Assembly (NCBI GenBank): GCA_006503475.1
Contig: RSEH01000270.1
Location: 1-63,183 of the forward strand
Reading direction: 5' to 3'
Length of the DNA stretch: 63,183 nucleotides
Source of the DNA: Stentor roeselii
Lineage: Eukaryota > Ciliophora > Heterotrichea > Heterotrichida > Stentoridae
In this document: one piece after another, positions 40,701 to 48,930 of the stretch
How the letters are laid out: each line of letters opens with the position of its first letter
Position numbering within the stretch: position 1 is the stretch's first letter
Program-made: the position numbers and the translations under genes
Notes under the pieces: generated by a model
Databases searched by the model: none
Told to the model about the DNA's origin: nothing
The model's input: only the letters and a program-made list of their open reading frames with translations

Positions 40701-41482
40701 ATGAGTCTTTCAATCATTTTCACCCTCGTATCACAGATTTTTTCTGCTTTTTCTCGGAATTTTGAAGAAAGATTTGAAATTAAAGCGATCAAAGGTAGAT
40801 GAAGGATGATGAGCCCTACACCGATGATGCCGATGACATCAAAGTAAAAGTAAATGATTACGATGGCGACAGTTGCAACAATGGGGATACTAAAAACATA
40901 AAGGGAATAATGAATAAGCTCGAAAATCTCGAAGTCAGTACTCAAAGTATTATAAATTTTCCCTGTGAAATCTTGCTTAGAAAGAGAGGAATTATTGAGT
41001 TTAAGAATTTTTTCTGTAATGAGAAGACTAAGAACTGCCCTTATTTGCCCTGATAGAAGAAGGGAGTTATAGTTAGATAGTCCTTGAGTTATGACTATCA
41101 GGAAACTTGAAAATATGAAAATAATTGAGAGGATTAAAGGTTCTGAATAGGATGAATCTTTTTGGTAGAGGTACTCGACCATTGAATTTATTAGTAAGGA
41201 TTGAAGGATTGTTATCACTTGGCCTAGGTTAGTTAGCAACGCTGACTTCAGGTAGGGCTTGTAGAGTGATTTTATCATTGTTTTGGTGAAACTAGGGCGG
41301 GCATGTGTTGAAGATTGGCTCCAGTTTTGAGATACCTTTTGGAGCATCTCTTTTATTTTATGAGGATCTGGAGCTTTTAGCATGTTTTCTATTGATGGAG
41401 AGGATGCCAGGTAGAGCTTTAGAGGCTTGTACATCCAAAATACAAAGATTTTACTGATGGTACTTGCGGATTTGAACTCCAT
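37775..41482 (-). CDS. ABC transporter, C subfamily (MRP-like full transporter)
   Basis: 1235 residues: TMD1 (about 80-375), NBD1 (about 395-640), TMD2 (about 680-960), NBD2 (about 985-1225), without an extra TMD0. NBD1 has Walker A GRIGSGKS (about 450), LSGGQ and DIFLLDDPLSALD, with Asp replacing the catalytic Glu as is usual for ABCC NBD1. NBD2 has GRTAAGKS (about 1025), LSDGQAQ and VVVMDEATSNLD. ABCC proteins export conjugated organic anions or drugs. The third Walker A glycine of NBD2 is Ala and the signature is LSDGQ, both unusual. Single exon; the start is the first ATG of the frame. Confidence 0.95.
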   Translation of the reverse strand: MEFKSASTISKIFVFWMYKPLKLYLASSPSIENMLKAPDPHKIKEMLQKVSQNWSQSSTHARPSFTKTMIKSLYKPYLKSALLTNLGQVITILQSLLINSMVEYLYQKDSSYSEPLILSIIFIFSSFLIVITQGLSNYNSLLLSGQIRAVLSLLITEKILKLNNSSLSKQDFTGKIYNTLSTDFEIFELIHYSLYVFSIPIVATVAIVIIYFYFDVIGIIGVGLIILHLPLIALISNLSSKFREKAEKICDTRVKMIERLIHGIKLMKFYVWEKKFYEKISEERRKEVKNRRKSGNFAAIIIVLSEWGIIFIIFLTLFVFVVNGGLFTPKQYNFLVIILYTTHFNLVLYCNYGISTILSIFQLFDRVGEILLTEEHSIEKKKTITVESVKPFLLKVKNLSVYHPTTPEPRAIHLNSSLVVPDDSNISLIEEFPKLLSKVSFKLMKNEVILLTGRIGSGKSVLLQSLIHEFQSNYSKFTVQGKIAYLSSNHWLVSGTIRDNILMGREFYEDLYEKTVNSCALQQDFQSFSLKDFHVVGDRGSNLSGGQKARVCLARVVYSQADIFLLDDPLSALDSSVANHIFFSCFKELLKGKGLIIATHQIEFGKYADKIIKLKNGEVEFFGSPSELKLNGLRMETVIETRKSNISNDLNKKDKENNPHIEEKEEPLKMKSIWKFLKLSFKNLWTLLLLAIFFIVAQATYQSCYYYQTLWSLSTTQNSDYFIRICGGLVFVCFLTFSVRIYVLVNQLLTCSEKVHNKALKGLINTSMSHFNSNPAGIILNRFTKDIGVIDGPLQVNFFQSVSNGIFMLEIIIISAMTVYFSVLILPFWVICMYMIFKKVLPVVISIKNVEITCRGLVISSISSILTGITTIRNLNLKEKYYNDIEKLVFQHYDTFFTLQSTQRFAQFYADFISFVISSFSVVLILLLKSSLSESLASYCLISCFSSFGLSFYFTKSTFELSSSMSSVNRLLTYSTLPKEQNKSRKILKFSSGSVIFSDIFMKYQPNLPHCLKGLNLSIKSGQKVGIVGRTAAGKSSIIQVLLRMVNPESGTVFIDGIDYQSIDLHCLRSQISIIPQSSTLFAVSLRENIDPFENYSDEQIWNALNEVGLKDVVESFEKKLDSVVDNDEVELSDGQAQLLCFARILLKENFVVVMDEATSNLDHMTDYFVQKMVKEKFRDKTLIVIAHRLLTVVDSDFICVMDEGKCVEFGKHDDLVLIENSVYRNLFEVSLGNQ

Positions 41483-42119
41483 TAGTATTATATTAGATTT
41501 TTTTATAGGGATAAAATAGACTTCTTATTGACTAGAAGCATATTATTGTTCTTCAGCGAGTTATTCTTATAATCTAAAATTTATTTTCTGGTTTAGCTGC
41601 TAAGAATTCCCTATAAAAGCTGGATATAAATACAGATAATGTTTAAATTTCCATTTTCCTAAAAATATTATGAATTCTGAAGATAAATAATTTAACACAT
41701 ATAAACACAAAAAGTTTAAATACCCTTTGATGAGGCAGCAACAGTAGTTAACTGGCATTGCATCACCTTTCTTTTAATTAAAAGCCCTAAAAAAATCCTA
41801 CAAGGAGATGTTTTAGTATATTCAAATCCTCAAGGGACCTTGATTAATGGGAACTTCAGGATCAACAAAAACATCGTTTTTCTACCCTTAGTAACAATTT
41901 TGACCTGAATGTTTACAACTCTACAAAGACCCTTAAATGATTTTGATTATAAAGAGACAAGCCAATTAATTTATAAGGTATAAGCCTCAAGAAATAATTT
42001 CTACTAATTCTCTCACTGAGAGAATATTTATTTTTTTGATGAACTTTAAAAAATTTTTCTGATGTGAAAAATCGATGAAATTATAAAAGTTTAAAGCTAG
42101 ATAAAGTCTCTAATTATAT

Positions 42120-42410
42120 TTTAGGTAATATTATTTTTAAAGAGCTGTCTGAAAGAGAAAAGAAAAGAGTTTTTATATGCCTAAACCTTGTAAGGTGGCT
42201 TTTTAGTGATAGATTTAGATGAGAATACTTTAGGTTTTATTATTTTTATTGACTTTTTTGTGATAAAGCTAATTAAAATCATATACACTAATGGATTTTC
42301 AGTTTCCTTGTCAATTCATCAACTCAGTAAAGAAATATTTGAGTGGATTGATATAGTTATCGTCATCAAATATTATCAGTCTAATTTGTTTCTGATAAAT
42401 CACTAGAGTA
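42120..42410 (+). pseudogene. Possible relic of a CTD-type (FCP1/SCP) phosphatase
   Basis: The frame reads LVIDLDENTLGF, like the DLDETL nucleophile motif, and 40 residues later FSVSLSIHQLSKEIFEWIDIVIVI, whose order resembles the SIRPFAKDFI..VVIFTAS region of intact members in this window (quoted partially). Motifs beyond this are missing and the Asp-Thr pair is disrupted by an inserted Asn. The assignment is by eye. Confidence 0.35.
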
Positions 42411-42613
42411 TTAGATAAAGTTAACCCGATTAGGATATACATAATCTTAATTAACAGGAAATTTAAATTTAGAATGAACTTCAAAATACATCAAACTCCA
42501 AAAAGTCAATAATTAGGTCAGAGTCTGCTTTGTTGAATCATTATTCTGGTTGAGAAGATTTGATCATTCTATTTTCAGTGAGATTATAAAAATCCGCACG
42601 AAAATTTTCCATT

Positions 42614-43600
42614 CTAAGTACCTCTTTGTGGATATGACACAAAAATTTTAAATGCATTTTCCGAAATAAATTTCTTTTGAGAAAAACAAAAGTCCTGAGG
42701 AAAGATGATTAATATCCAGTCCTGGAAAATTTCGCTAGTTTTCTTTTGAGGAGTCACTAAAAACTTATCTTCCTTCTTATTTGGTTGCATGATGAATCCC
42801 AAAGCGCCATCAGAGAAGCAAACCTTTCTCTTGTTTTAAAACTAATGAGTTAAGATGCAGATGATATCCAATGAAAGATAGTCTTTGGGCTCAAGCCCAT
42901 CAGCTTCGTATATAGAAATATCTGTGATAAGTATTCCTGAAACCAAGAAAACCACTGATACCAAGTTGCAAGCTATGATGTTCAAGATGTTATTAACCTA
43001 ATCTAAATATCAATACTTATCAAATCTTCCCATATGCTAACAGGTAAAGTCCTAAAGCGATTAATCCAAACCCTCCTGAGAACCTAAAAACAGTCCCTTC
43101 CGAGACAAAGTACAAAGAATAAACCGCTACAAGGAAATTACTCATCACCAAAAAGATATCATCTTTCATCCTTCAAAACATCAGCCCAATGAAAACTCAA
43201 TAAACACTCCAAAACAAAGTCCATCAAGAGTAAGTCTTGCAGCAATCAAAAAGCTTCAGCGATATTCAAAGCACTTCCACTTGAACTATATAGAACAGTA
43301 AACAACACAAAAAAGCCCCTTCTTTAAACATGGTCTGTCTATTCATCAGTGTTTCATGGTCCTCAGGCAAAATGTCTTCTTCTAAAATGCTTTAATCGCG
43401 AAGTTGTCTTTCGAACTTAAATTGACTCCTAGAAGACGAAGGTCACTCCAGTCAAATGGCAGTCCAAGACGTATTTCAGCACGATTACATTGAAAAGATT
43501 GTAAATACCAAGTGATGCCAAGATCGAAATCTGTATTATTTTCATTCGCATTGTGCACCAGACTTTCGACAGATTTAAGAAGACGAAAACATTTTAGGAG
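42614..43600 (-). pseudogene. Decayed multi-pass membrane protein gene
   Basis: Hydrophobic segments occur in order on the minus strand in shifting frames: ILASLGIYNLFNVIVLKYVL, AFLCCLLFYIV, FLVMSNFLVAVYSLYFV, GGFGLIALGLYLLAYGK and VSVVFLVSGILITDISI, then a soluble tail (about 42614-42835). Frame changes and stops separate them. The regular order suggests a real former gene. No family was recognised. Confidence 0.5.
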
Positions 43601-43639
43601 AAGAAGATATGAATTCTAAACGAAACTGATTGTTTTACA

Positions 43640-43950
43640 GGTAATCCAGTGAAGGAAGACACTTTTATCTTCTGTGTTCCCATGTGCGCTCCTCATATTG
43701 AAATGACAGATTACAAGTACCGGATAAAACTCGTTCCAGGCAACTTGGAGAAGAGCAAAGCAGAGAATTTGATCACTTAAACCTGGCTCAGCATTGCAGA
43801 AGCCATTGATCCTGAAAAGCAATAAGTAAAACTGAGTTAATCAGTGTGATCAGTGGAAAGGTCTCCATCGCTTCAATCGCAGCGAAGAAAATCCAGCAAA
43901 TGAACAAGAAGGCAAAGGACCTGCTAAATCTTAGACTAGAATATAACTAA
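43640..43950 (+). pseudogene. NEMF/Rqc2 C-terminal fragment, dead copy
   Basis: The frame reads PMCAPHIEMTDYKYRIKLVPG, matching the conserved PVCAPY..L.NYKYKVKLTPG block of the NFACT-C domain of NEMF (Rqc2, ribosome quality control), followed by KSKAENLI, a TAA, then WLSIAEAID, another TAA, and after a frame shift LISVISGKVSIASIAAKKIQQ (quoted to 20), the equivalent of the PGKVKVS segment. Only the C-terminus of the gene is present. Confidence 0.75.
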
Positions 43951-44254
43951 TTAGGAAAAATCATCTCACTTGCGAGTTGTAACGAAAATATTATATGCAC
44001 TGCACTTTGTCTAAAGACGACAGTTAAGACACAGGCTACACCCACTTTTCGCAATGTTGATAAAGAAAGTCTTGATTGACACAAATGGCAAGTTTCAATT
44101 AATTCATCGATTTCCATTACTAGAGAATTTCTGATAAATTTTCGATTTTTTGGACTGGTTTTTTGTGTTTGCTGTTTTTTTGAATGGAAAGGAAAAGGTT
44201 TTGAAAAATTTTGAAATTTTTTCGGTTTAGATGAAATAATTGACTCAATTTTTT

Positions 44255-44554
44255 TCAGGTCTGAAAATGACTTGGTTTCGAGGGTTTCTGATATTTGGAA
44301 GATATTAATCCTTGAATTGTTTGGATATTAAGGAAAGAATTTTCTGGATTTGCTGGATACAGGCCTTGGTGTAGATTCACACTTGCTTTTTCGCTGAATT
44401 TATAGAATTTCTGTAGAAACAATAGGATACACTTGTTTGTTTTTATGGCTTTAAAGAGCTGACTGTGGGGGTAGAAGTGGGCTACACATAAGATATTTTT
44501 ATTTGTGCAAAAACAGACGAATTGACTGATTCTGTCACATTCTGAGCATTTCAT
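44255..44554 (-). CDS. Small Cys/His protein (zinc-finger-like), uncertain gene
   Basis: 99 residues from an ATG preceded by CATAA. The N-terminus has CSEC, CFC, C and HFYPHS (about 3-31), compatible with a B-box-like zinc site. The rest is not recognised. The stop is TGA, after which the frame stays open for about 45 more codons. It borders the graveyard region, so it could also be a truncated relic. Its left flank is G/T-rich rather than C/A-rich, unlike other block edges. Confidence 0.45.
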   Translation of the reverse strand: MKCSECDRISQFVCFCTNKNILCVAHFYPHSQLFKAIKTNKCILLFLQKFYKFSEKASVNLHQGLYPANPENSFLNIQTIQGLISSKYQKPSKPSHFQT

Positions 44555-44974
44555 TTATGAGTCTTTATTAATATGGTATTTTTTTTAAATAGAAAATTTG
44601 GATTGTTTCTTATTGATGATTTTTAGATAGGCTATATGGTGATTTATAAGAAATAGTTAAAGAGAAGATAAAATATTTTATAAATTAGGATTATGACTAG
44701 ATCGAAATATTTATGATGATTGTCTTATATGAATTCAAGGAGATTTATAGTTTTCATTCAAACGAAATCACCTTTTTATTTCAGATATCCGTATTACACA
44801 ATACCGTATTACACAATATTATAATTAGTAACTTTCTTATGTATCCAAACTATCAGCCAAAATTTATCATATATTCAGAAAAGGAACCTAAACATCATAA
44901 TAACTGTTACGAAGCTTTTTCCATCACTATACTCTCTGTTCTTTACTCTAACTACCCTGTAAAGTATCTAATAA
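44555..44974. other. Intergenic region with a 15-bp tandem duplication
   Basis: AT-rich spacer between two divergent genes. An open frame at 44713-45027 overlaps the next gene's start and looks like chance. Confidence 0.55.
44789..44818 (+). repeat. Perfect tandem duplication of 15 bp
   Basis: CCGTATTACACAATA occurs twice back to back. It lacks GT..AG limits, so it is not an intron pair. Confidence 0.9.
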
Positions 44975-47900
44975 ATGGAAATTTCATACCAGTTATACAA
45001 CTGGCTAAAGGATTCAGGAATCATTAAAGGCATCTACGAAAAAGTTCATTACAATATAATCCTTAATGAAAGTGACAGTGAAAAGTTAGAACTCGGACTA
45101 CTTCTAAAGGTTTTTCCATCTTTTATGAGTAATTTACCTAAAGAATCAGAAATGCAGCAAATTAATACAAAAGTCGCTCGATTAAACAATTGGAACCTTT
45201 TGATCAAACCTTTAGAAACTCTGGGTGTTGATTTCAACAGCGATATTAAAGCTCTTATTGTTGCTGGTGATCGTCAACAAGTTGCTGAAGTTATTCAGAA
45301 CCTTTATAAATCAATTAAAGTTTTCACGAAGAAAACATCAGCTTTGACAAGCTTTGAAGGAGGAGTTTTGTTAAATAATCTCAACCCGGCTAGCTTGTTG
45401 GTAGATACTCAGTCTGTCTTAGAATTTATGGTTCTAAGCCTCTGCAAAGTTCTTAAAGTAACAACCAAAGTAGCTGTGGGTCTATTAGCTCAAAACGGTA
45501 CTTTTTTAGTACAAATCTTGAAAAAAGGTGTAAAAAAGGACTTAACCCCAATATATGACTGGTACGATCTAATAGAATCCAACTTCGAATTTCTCTTAAA
45601 ACTAATGAAAGAAGAATCATACACCACCAAAGGTTTAAACCTTCTAATATCAGGAATTTTCAGCCCATCAGAAGAAGTCCAAGACAAAACCTTCACTTTC
45701 TTCAGCAACATCCTTCCAACATTTTCCGACTTAACAGACCTGGCATTCGACTGGTTCAAAGCTTCTCCAAAAGTCCTTTCTCAAGTCTTTTCCCTGTTCC
45801 AAACTCGAGTAGACCCGACAAGTGCCGTGAACTTTTTAATAGTTTATTCAAATCTGGACTATCAGTTATTCTGGACGAATTTGAAATCTTTCTGTGGAGA
45901 GACTTTGAAGTACATCAAGTTGACTGCAAAGCTTTTGCCAAGTTTCGCTTTTCTTGACGTGATTAATGATATTTTTAATTCAGGACTTCTTCAATGCTGG
46001 GTGGACCTGAGTTTGAATTCTGAGAATGAAGTGAAAGGCAAAGGGCAGTATTTGATGTTTTTATGTGATATTTGGTGCTCTTTTATTGAGTACTTCAGAG
46101 ACCATGAAGAACTCTCTGTTTCTATTATCAACTTTATGAAAAGAGTAGTAAGAGATGGAAGTAAAGGGTTGAAAATCGTCACTTTAGGGCAGATTTTCGA
46201 GGTTTTTGATACTTTTTCGCAACAAAAGGTGAAATATGCGCCGATTTTATATAAAACTGTTATTTTTATATTGATTGAGCACTTTAGCAGCTATCGGATC
46301 AGAGAGTTCATCACTGCGAACCTGACCCGTATTTTATCTGAAAACGATTCAATTCCTTTATCTCCATTAATCGACCCACTAGTAAAACAACTGCTGCTAC
46401 TCAAGCCTCTTCAATTCCAAATCTCTGATTTCGACCTCCTCGTCGCCCTAAGCCGCCACCCGACCCTTTCAATAAAAGAAGCAATCCTACTCATCGACCT
46501 TTGCGGAAAAATCATAACAAGTGACTCACTTTATTCCCTTTCCTCAGAAATTCCATTTCTCATCATTTCTTCAAGGTTCATTCACTATTCAGCCTTCCAA
46601 GACTACCTCTTGAAGTTGATTTCCATCATTTTCAATCTTCACGCAAATAAAAGGTTCTACGCTGAAATTTTCAAAGGAAAAGAAGCCCGCCCGGTCATCT
46701 TAGTGCAAAAAATTTTAGAACTGGAAAATGACGAGTTTAACAATAAACTTCGACAACTTCTTAACTACGCGTTTTCTGATTTGAAGTCAGTAAAAGACCC
46801 GCAAGTTGAATATTTGTTTAAACTTTTGATGGAAAAACCTGGCTTTTTCATGTCACTTGTACCTGCCGTGAGTCAGAAGTTCGAGTCGGTGAATTCTTCT
46901 CAGTCAAACCAGAACCGAGCACATCAAGAAATAGAAAAAATCAGGAATAGAAGACTTTTAAAAGAAAATCAAGAAAAAATGCAGGTTGAAAAAAATTCTT
47001 TGAAACAAATCGTGCAAAAAGTAAGTCTTGAGAAAGAGATTAAAAAGAGGAGAATTGAACTTGGAGTAAAGAGTCGACTTTATGATGAAGATGAAGAAAT
47101 TTTAATTGCTTCTCCGGCGTCTTTTAACCTTCCTTCCACTTTTTTAAGAGTGCAGGATGAGTTACCTGAGATTCAAAAACTACTGAAAAGTTTGTTTAAA
47201 CGTCACTCAAGGGTCAACCGAGCCCTTTTCCAGAAGTTTGCAGGAAGCACTAAAAACCCAGGGTCTTTAACTCCAAGTTTCGAAAGACTTTCACGTAAAA
47301 AAGATGAAATGTCTGAAAGTGACTTTTCTCTATTATTAAAACAGTTCAGTATATTAAACCTGAAAATTTCCGTCGGGGAAATGAAAGCTTTATTTGCAGA
47401 ACTCTGCAAAAACTCTTCAAAATTTATAAATTTTCAAGATTTTCCTGACTTGCTTTACATGCTTTCATCTTTAATCGCGAGTAAAAATCCTGCATTGGCG
47501 AAACTTCCTGAAATTCTTATTCTAAACGACTTTTATTTATCTCTCGCGCAGTCATCTGAAGGTATCATCCCGAAGCACTTTTTTACAGAACCTGATCCAG
47601 GCAATGCAGATCGAGAAGTGATTAGAGTTCTCAACGCGAAGCTAGAAAAAGACCCAGAAATGCAATTAAGCGAAAATTACAAAAAATACGAAGAAATTGA
47701 AATTTCTGTCAGTTATCAAGTCACTTTCGGTAAAAAATCAAGAAGAAGAGTCATCGTTATTCTAGATGAAATTCTTTTCGAGACTTTTGGTTTTCATTTT
47801 TTAATGCCGGTCGTTTCGACCACAGTGAAAACTCGTGCGAAGGGGATTTTAAAGGCTGTTGAAGCAGTGCCGGGATATTTGAAAAAAGTTGAGTCTAACC

Positions 47901-48529
47901 CCAGGTTTTTAAAGCTTTCGAATCATTTAAAGTTCCACGCGATGCGTTTGAATTACTCAGAAGATATCATCATTGAGTGCTCGCAGATGCTTGATGATCT
48001 TATCTTGACAATTGAAAAAGGAAAAAAACAAGTCATCAGTAAAACTCCTAAACCTGCAGGAAGTCTTCAAAATAAAATAATTCAAGAAAGAGAAATTTTC
48101 GAAATGGAAAAAACTTTACAGGTTCAGAGAAGTGAAGAAAAACGTAAACAAAGACATCAACTTATCAGTGAAAAAGTTGAAAAACATCGATTTGACAAGG
48201 AATATCAAGAAATCATCGAAAACCGTGAAAGAAAAAAGCAACTCATGCAAACTAGAATCAAAGAACTGGAAAAAATGAAAGTGAAAAAACTTGAAAAAAT
48301 GGAAATTGAGCGAAAAATCTTAGAATATCGGAAAAATAAAGAAGAAACCACGAAAAAACCAGCAGGATCAGTGAAAAGTTTCAGAATCAGTCACATCATC
48401 GACATGTCTAAAATTTCTCCAATGAAGTCAAAAAAAGTGATCACCTCAATTCCAAGCCGTCAGAGTTCCGAAGTAAACAAATCCTCCTCAGTTCCTAAAA
48501 ACTTCTCAAAGTTATTTAAAAAGGACTAA
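44975..48529 (+). CDS. Large helical protein with CH-like N-terminus (SPEF2/CLAMP type), probable axonemal protein
   Basis: 1184 residues. The first 105 residues resemble the CH-like domain of SPEF1/SPEF2-type ciliary proteins (LYNWLKDSG ... LNNWNLLIKPLETLGVDF), a microtubule-binding fold. The next 550 residues are helical with a HEAT/armadillo-like pattern. There is a charged coiled coil at about 650-700, an EF-hand-like helical pair around 780-840 without a clear calcium loop, and a long Lys/Glu coiled coil at about 1020-1120. The Ser/Lys-rich C-terminus is disordered. A motile-cilium role is the best inference; I cannot name an ortholog. The ATG 44975 is preceded by AATAAATG. Confidence 0.85.
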   Translation: MEISYQLYNWLKDSGIIKGIYEKVHYNIILNESDSEKLELGLLLKVFPSFMSNLPKESEMQQINTKVARLNNWNLLIKPLETLGVDFNSDIKALIVAGDRQQVAEVIQNLYKSIKVFTKKTSALTSFEGGVLLNNLNPASLLVDTQSVLEFMVLSLCKVLKVTTKVAVGLLAQNGTFLVQILKKGVKKDLTPIYDWYDLIESNFEFLLKLMKEESYTTKGLNLLISGIFSPSEEVQDKTFTFFSNILPTFSDLTDLAFDWFKASPKVLSQVFSLFQTRVDPTSAVNFLIVYSNLDYQLFWTNLKSFCGETLKYIKLTAKLLPSFAFLDVINDIFNSGLLQCWVDLSLNSENEVKGKGQYLMFLCDIWCSFIEYFRDHEELSVSIINFMKRVVRDGSKGLKIVTLGQIFEVFDTFSQQKVKYAPILYKTVIFILIEHFSSYRIREFITANLTRILSENDSIPLSPLIDPLVKQLLLLKPLQFQISDFDLLVALSRHPTLSIKEAILLIDLCGKIITSDSLYSLSSEIPFLIISSRFIHYSAFQDYLLKLISIIFNLHANKRFYAEIFKGKEARPVILVQKILELENDEFNNKLRQLLNYAFSDLKSVKDPQVEYLFKLLMEKPGFFMSLVPAVSQKFESVNSSQSNQNRAHQEIEKIRNRRLLKENQEKMQVEKNSLKQIVQKVSLEKEIKKRRIELGVKSRLYDEDEEILIASPASFNLPSTFLRVQDELPEIQKLLKSLFKRHSRVNRALFQKFAGSTKNPGSLTPSFERLSRKKDEMSESDFSLLLKQFSILNLKISVGEMKALFAELCKNSSKFINFQDFPDLLYMLSSLIASKNPALAKLPEILILNDFYLSLAQSSEGIIPKHFFTEPDPGNADREVIRVLNAKLEKDPEMQLSENYKKYEEIEISVSYQVTFGKKSRRRVIVILDEILFETFGFHFLMPVVSTTVKTRAKGILKAVEAVPGYLKKVESNPRFLKLSNHLKFHAMRLNYSEDIIIECSQMLDDLILTIEKGKKQVISKTPKPAGSLQNKIIQEREIFEMEKTLQVQRSEEKRKQRHQLISEKVEKHRFDKEYQEIIENRERKKQLMQTRIKELEKMKVKKLEKMEIERKILEYRKNKEETTKKPAGSVKSFRISHIIDMSKISPMKSKKVITSIPSRQSSEVNKSSSVPKNFSKLFKKD

Positions 48530-48587
48530 ATATCTTCTTCCTCTAATATTCTTTTTCCACAATAAACTTTTTCCATAATAAACTTCG

Positions 48588-48929
48588 ATGGGCTGCAGCT
48601 GTGCAAGTGAAAGACTTCAAGAAGAAGAACCAGTGACCAACGACATTTACATCGAGATAATAAACGAGCACCTTCAAGAGCATCCTCTTCTTCTTTACAC
48701 AACTTCTTCAAGTGAAGACAGCAAAGTCCTGAAAGATCTTCTTCGTCAAGAAAACGTGGATTTTGAGTACTTTGACCTTGACAAGTTACGAGAAGGTGAA
48801 AAGATTTCGCATACTTTAAAAAAGCTCACGTTTTACAAGGCGCCTCCTTTTGTCTTCTATAACAAGTCTTTTATAGGCGGGGTGGTTGAGTGCAAAAAAC
48901 TATTAAAGATAATAACAACCCAGAATTAA
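48588..48929 (+). CDS. Glutaredoxin-like protein with MGCSC acylation start, no active-site cysteine
   Basis: 113 residues. MGCSC fits N-myristoylation plus palmitoylation. From about residue 33 the fold resembles glutaredoxin: strand PLLLYTTSSSEDS where CPYC normally stands, helix KVLKDLLRQENVDFEYFDLD, then KAPPFVFYNKSFIGGVVEC, equivalent to the cis-Pro TVPQVF and the IGG glutathione loop. The CPYC cysteines are replaced by Ser/Glu, so it probably has no disulfide exchange activity. A membrane-tethered glutathione or Fe-S sensor is speculative. It ends one base before the stop of the convergent RBR gene. Confidence 0.8.
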   Translation: MGCSCASERLQEEEPVTNDIYIEIINEHLQEHPLLLYTTSSSEDSKVLKDLLRQENVDFEYFDLDKLREGEKISHTLKKLTFYKAPPFVFYNKSFIGGVVECKKLLKIITTQN

Positions 48930-48930
48930 A

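Larger units (their letters stand above)
41483..44254. other. Gene graveyard between the ABC transporter and a zinc-finger-like gene
   Basis: No intact gene. At least three relics are listed separately. In addition 41720-41900 has an open stretch (KKILQGDVLVYSNPQG) that belongs to no family I know, and 43960-44140 shows nothing clear. Confidence 0.55.

Noticed and set aside
44713-45027. Open frame of 104 codons overlapping the start of the CH-like gene
   Set aside because: Overlaps the strongly coding frame of the next gene, shows no conserved pattern, and includes the tandem 15-bp duplication.
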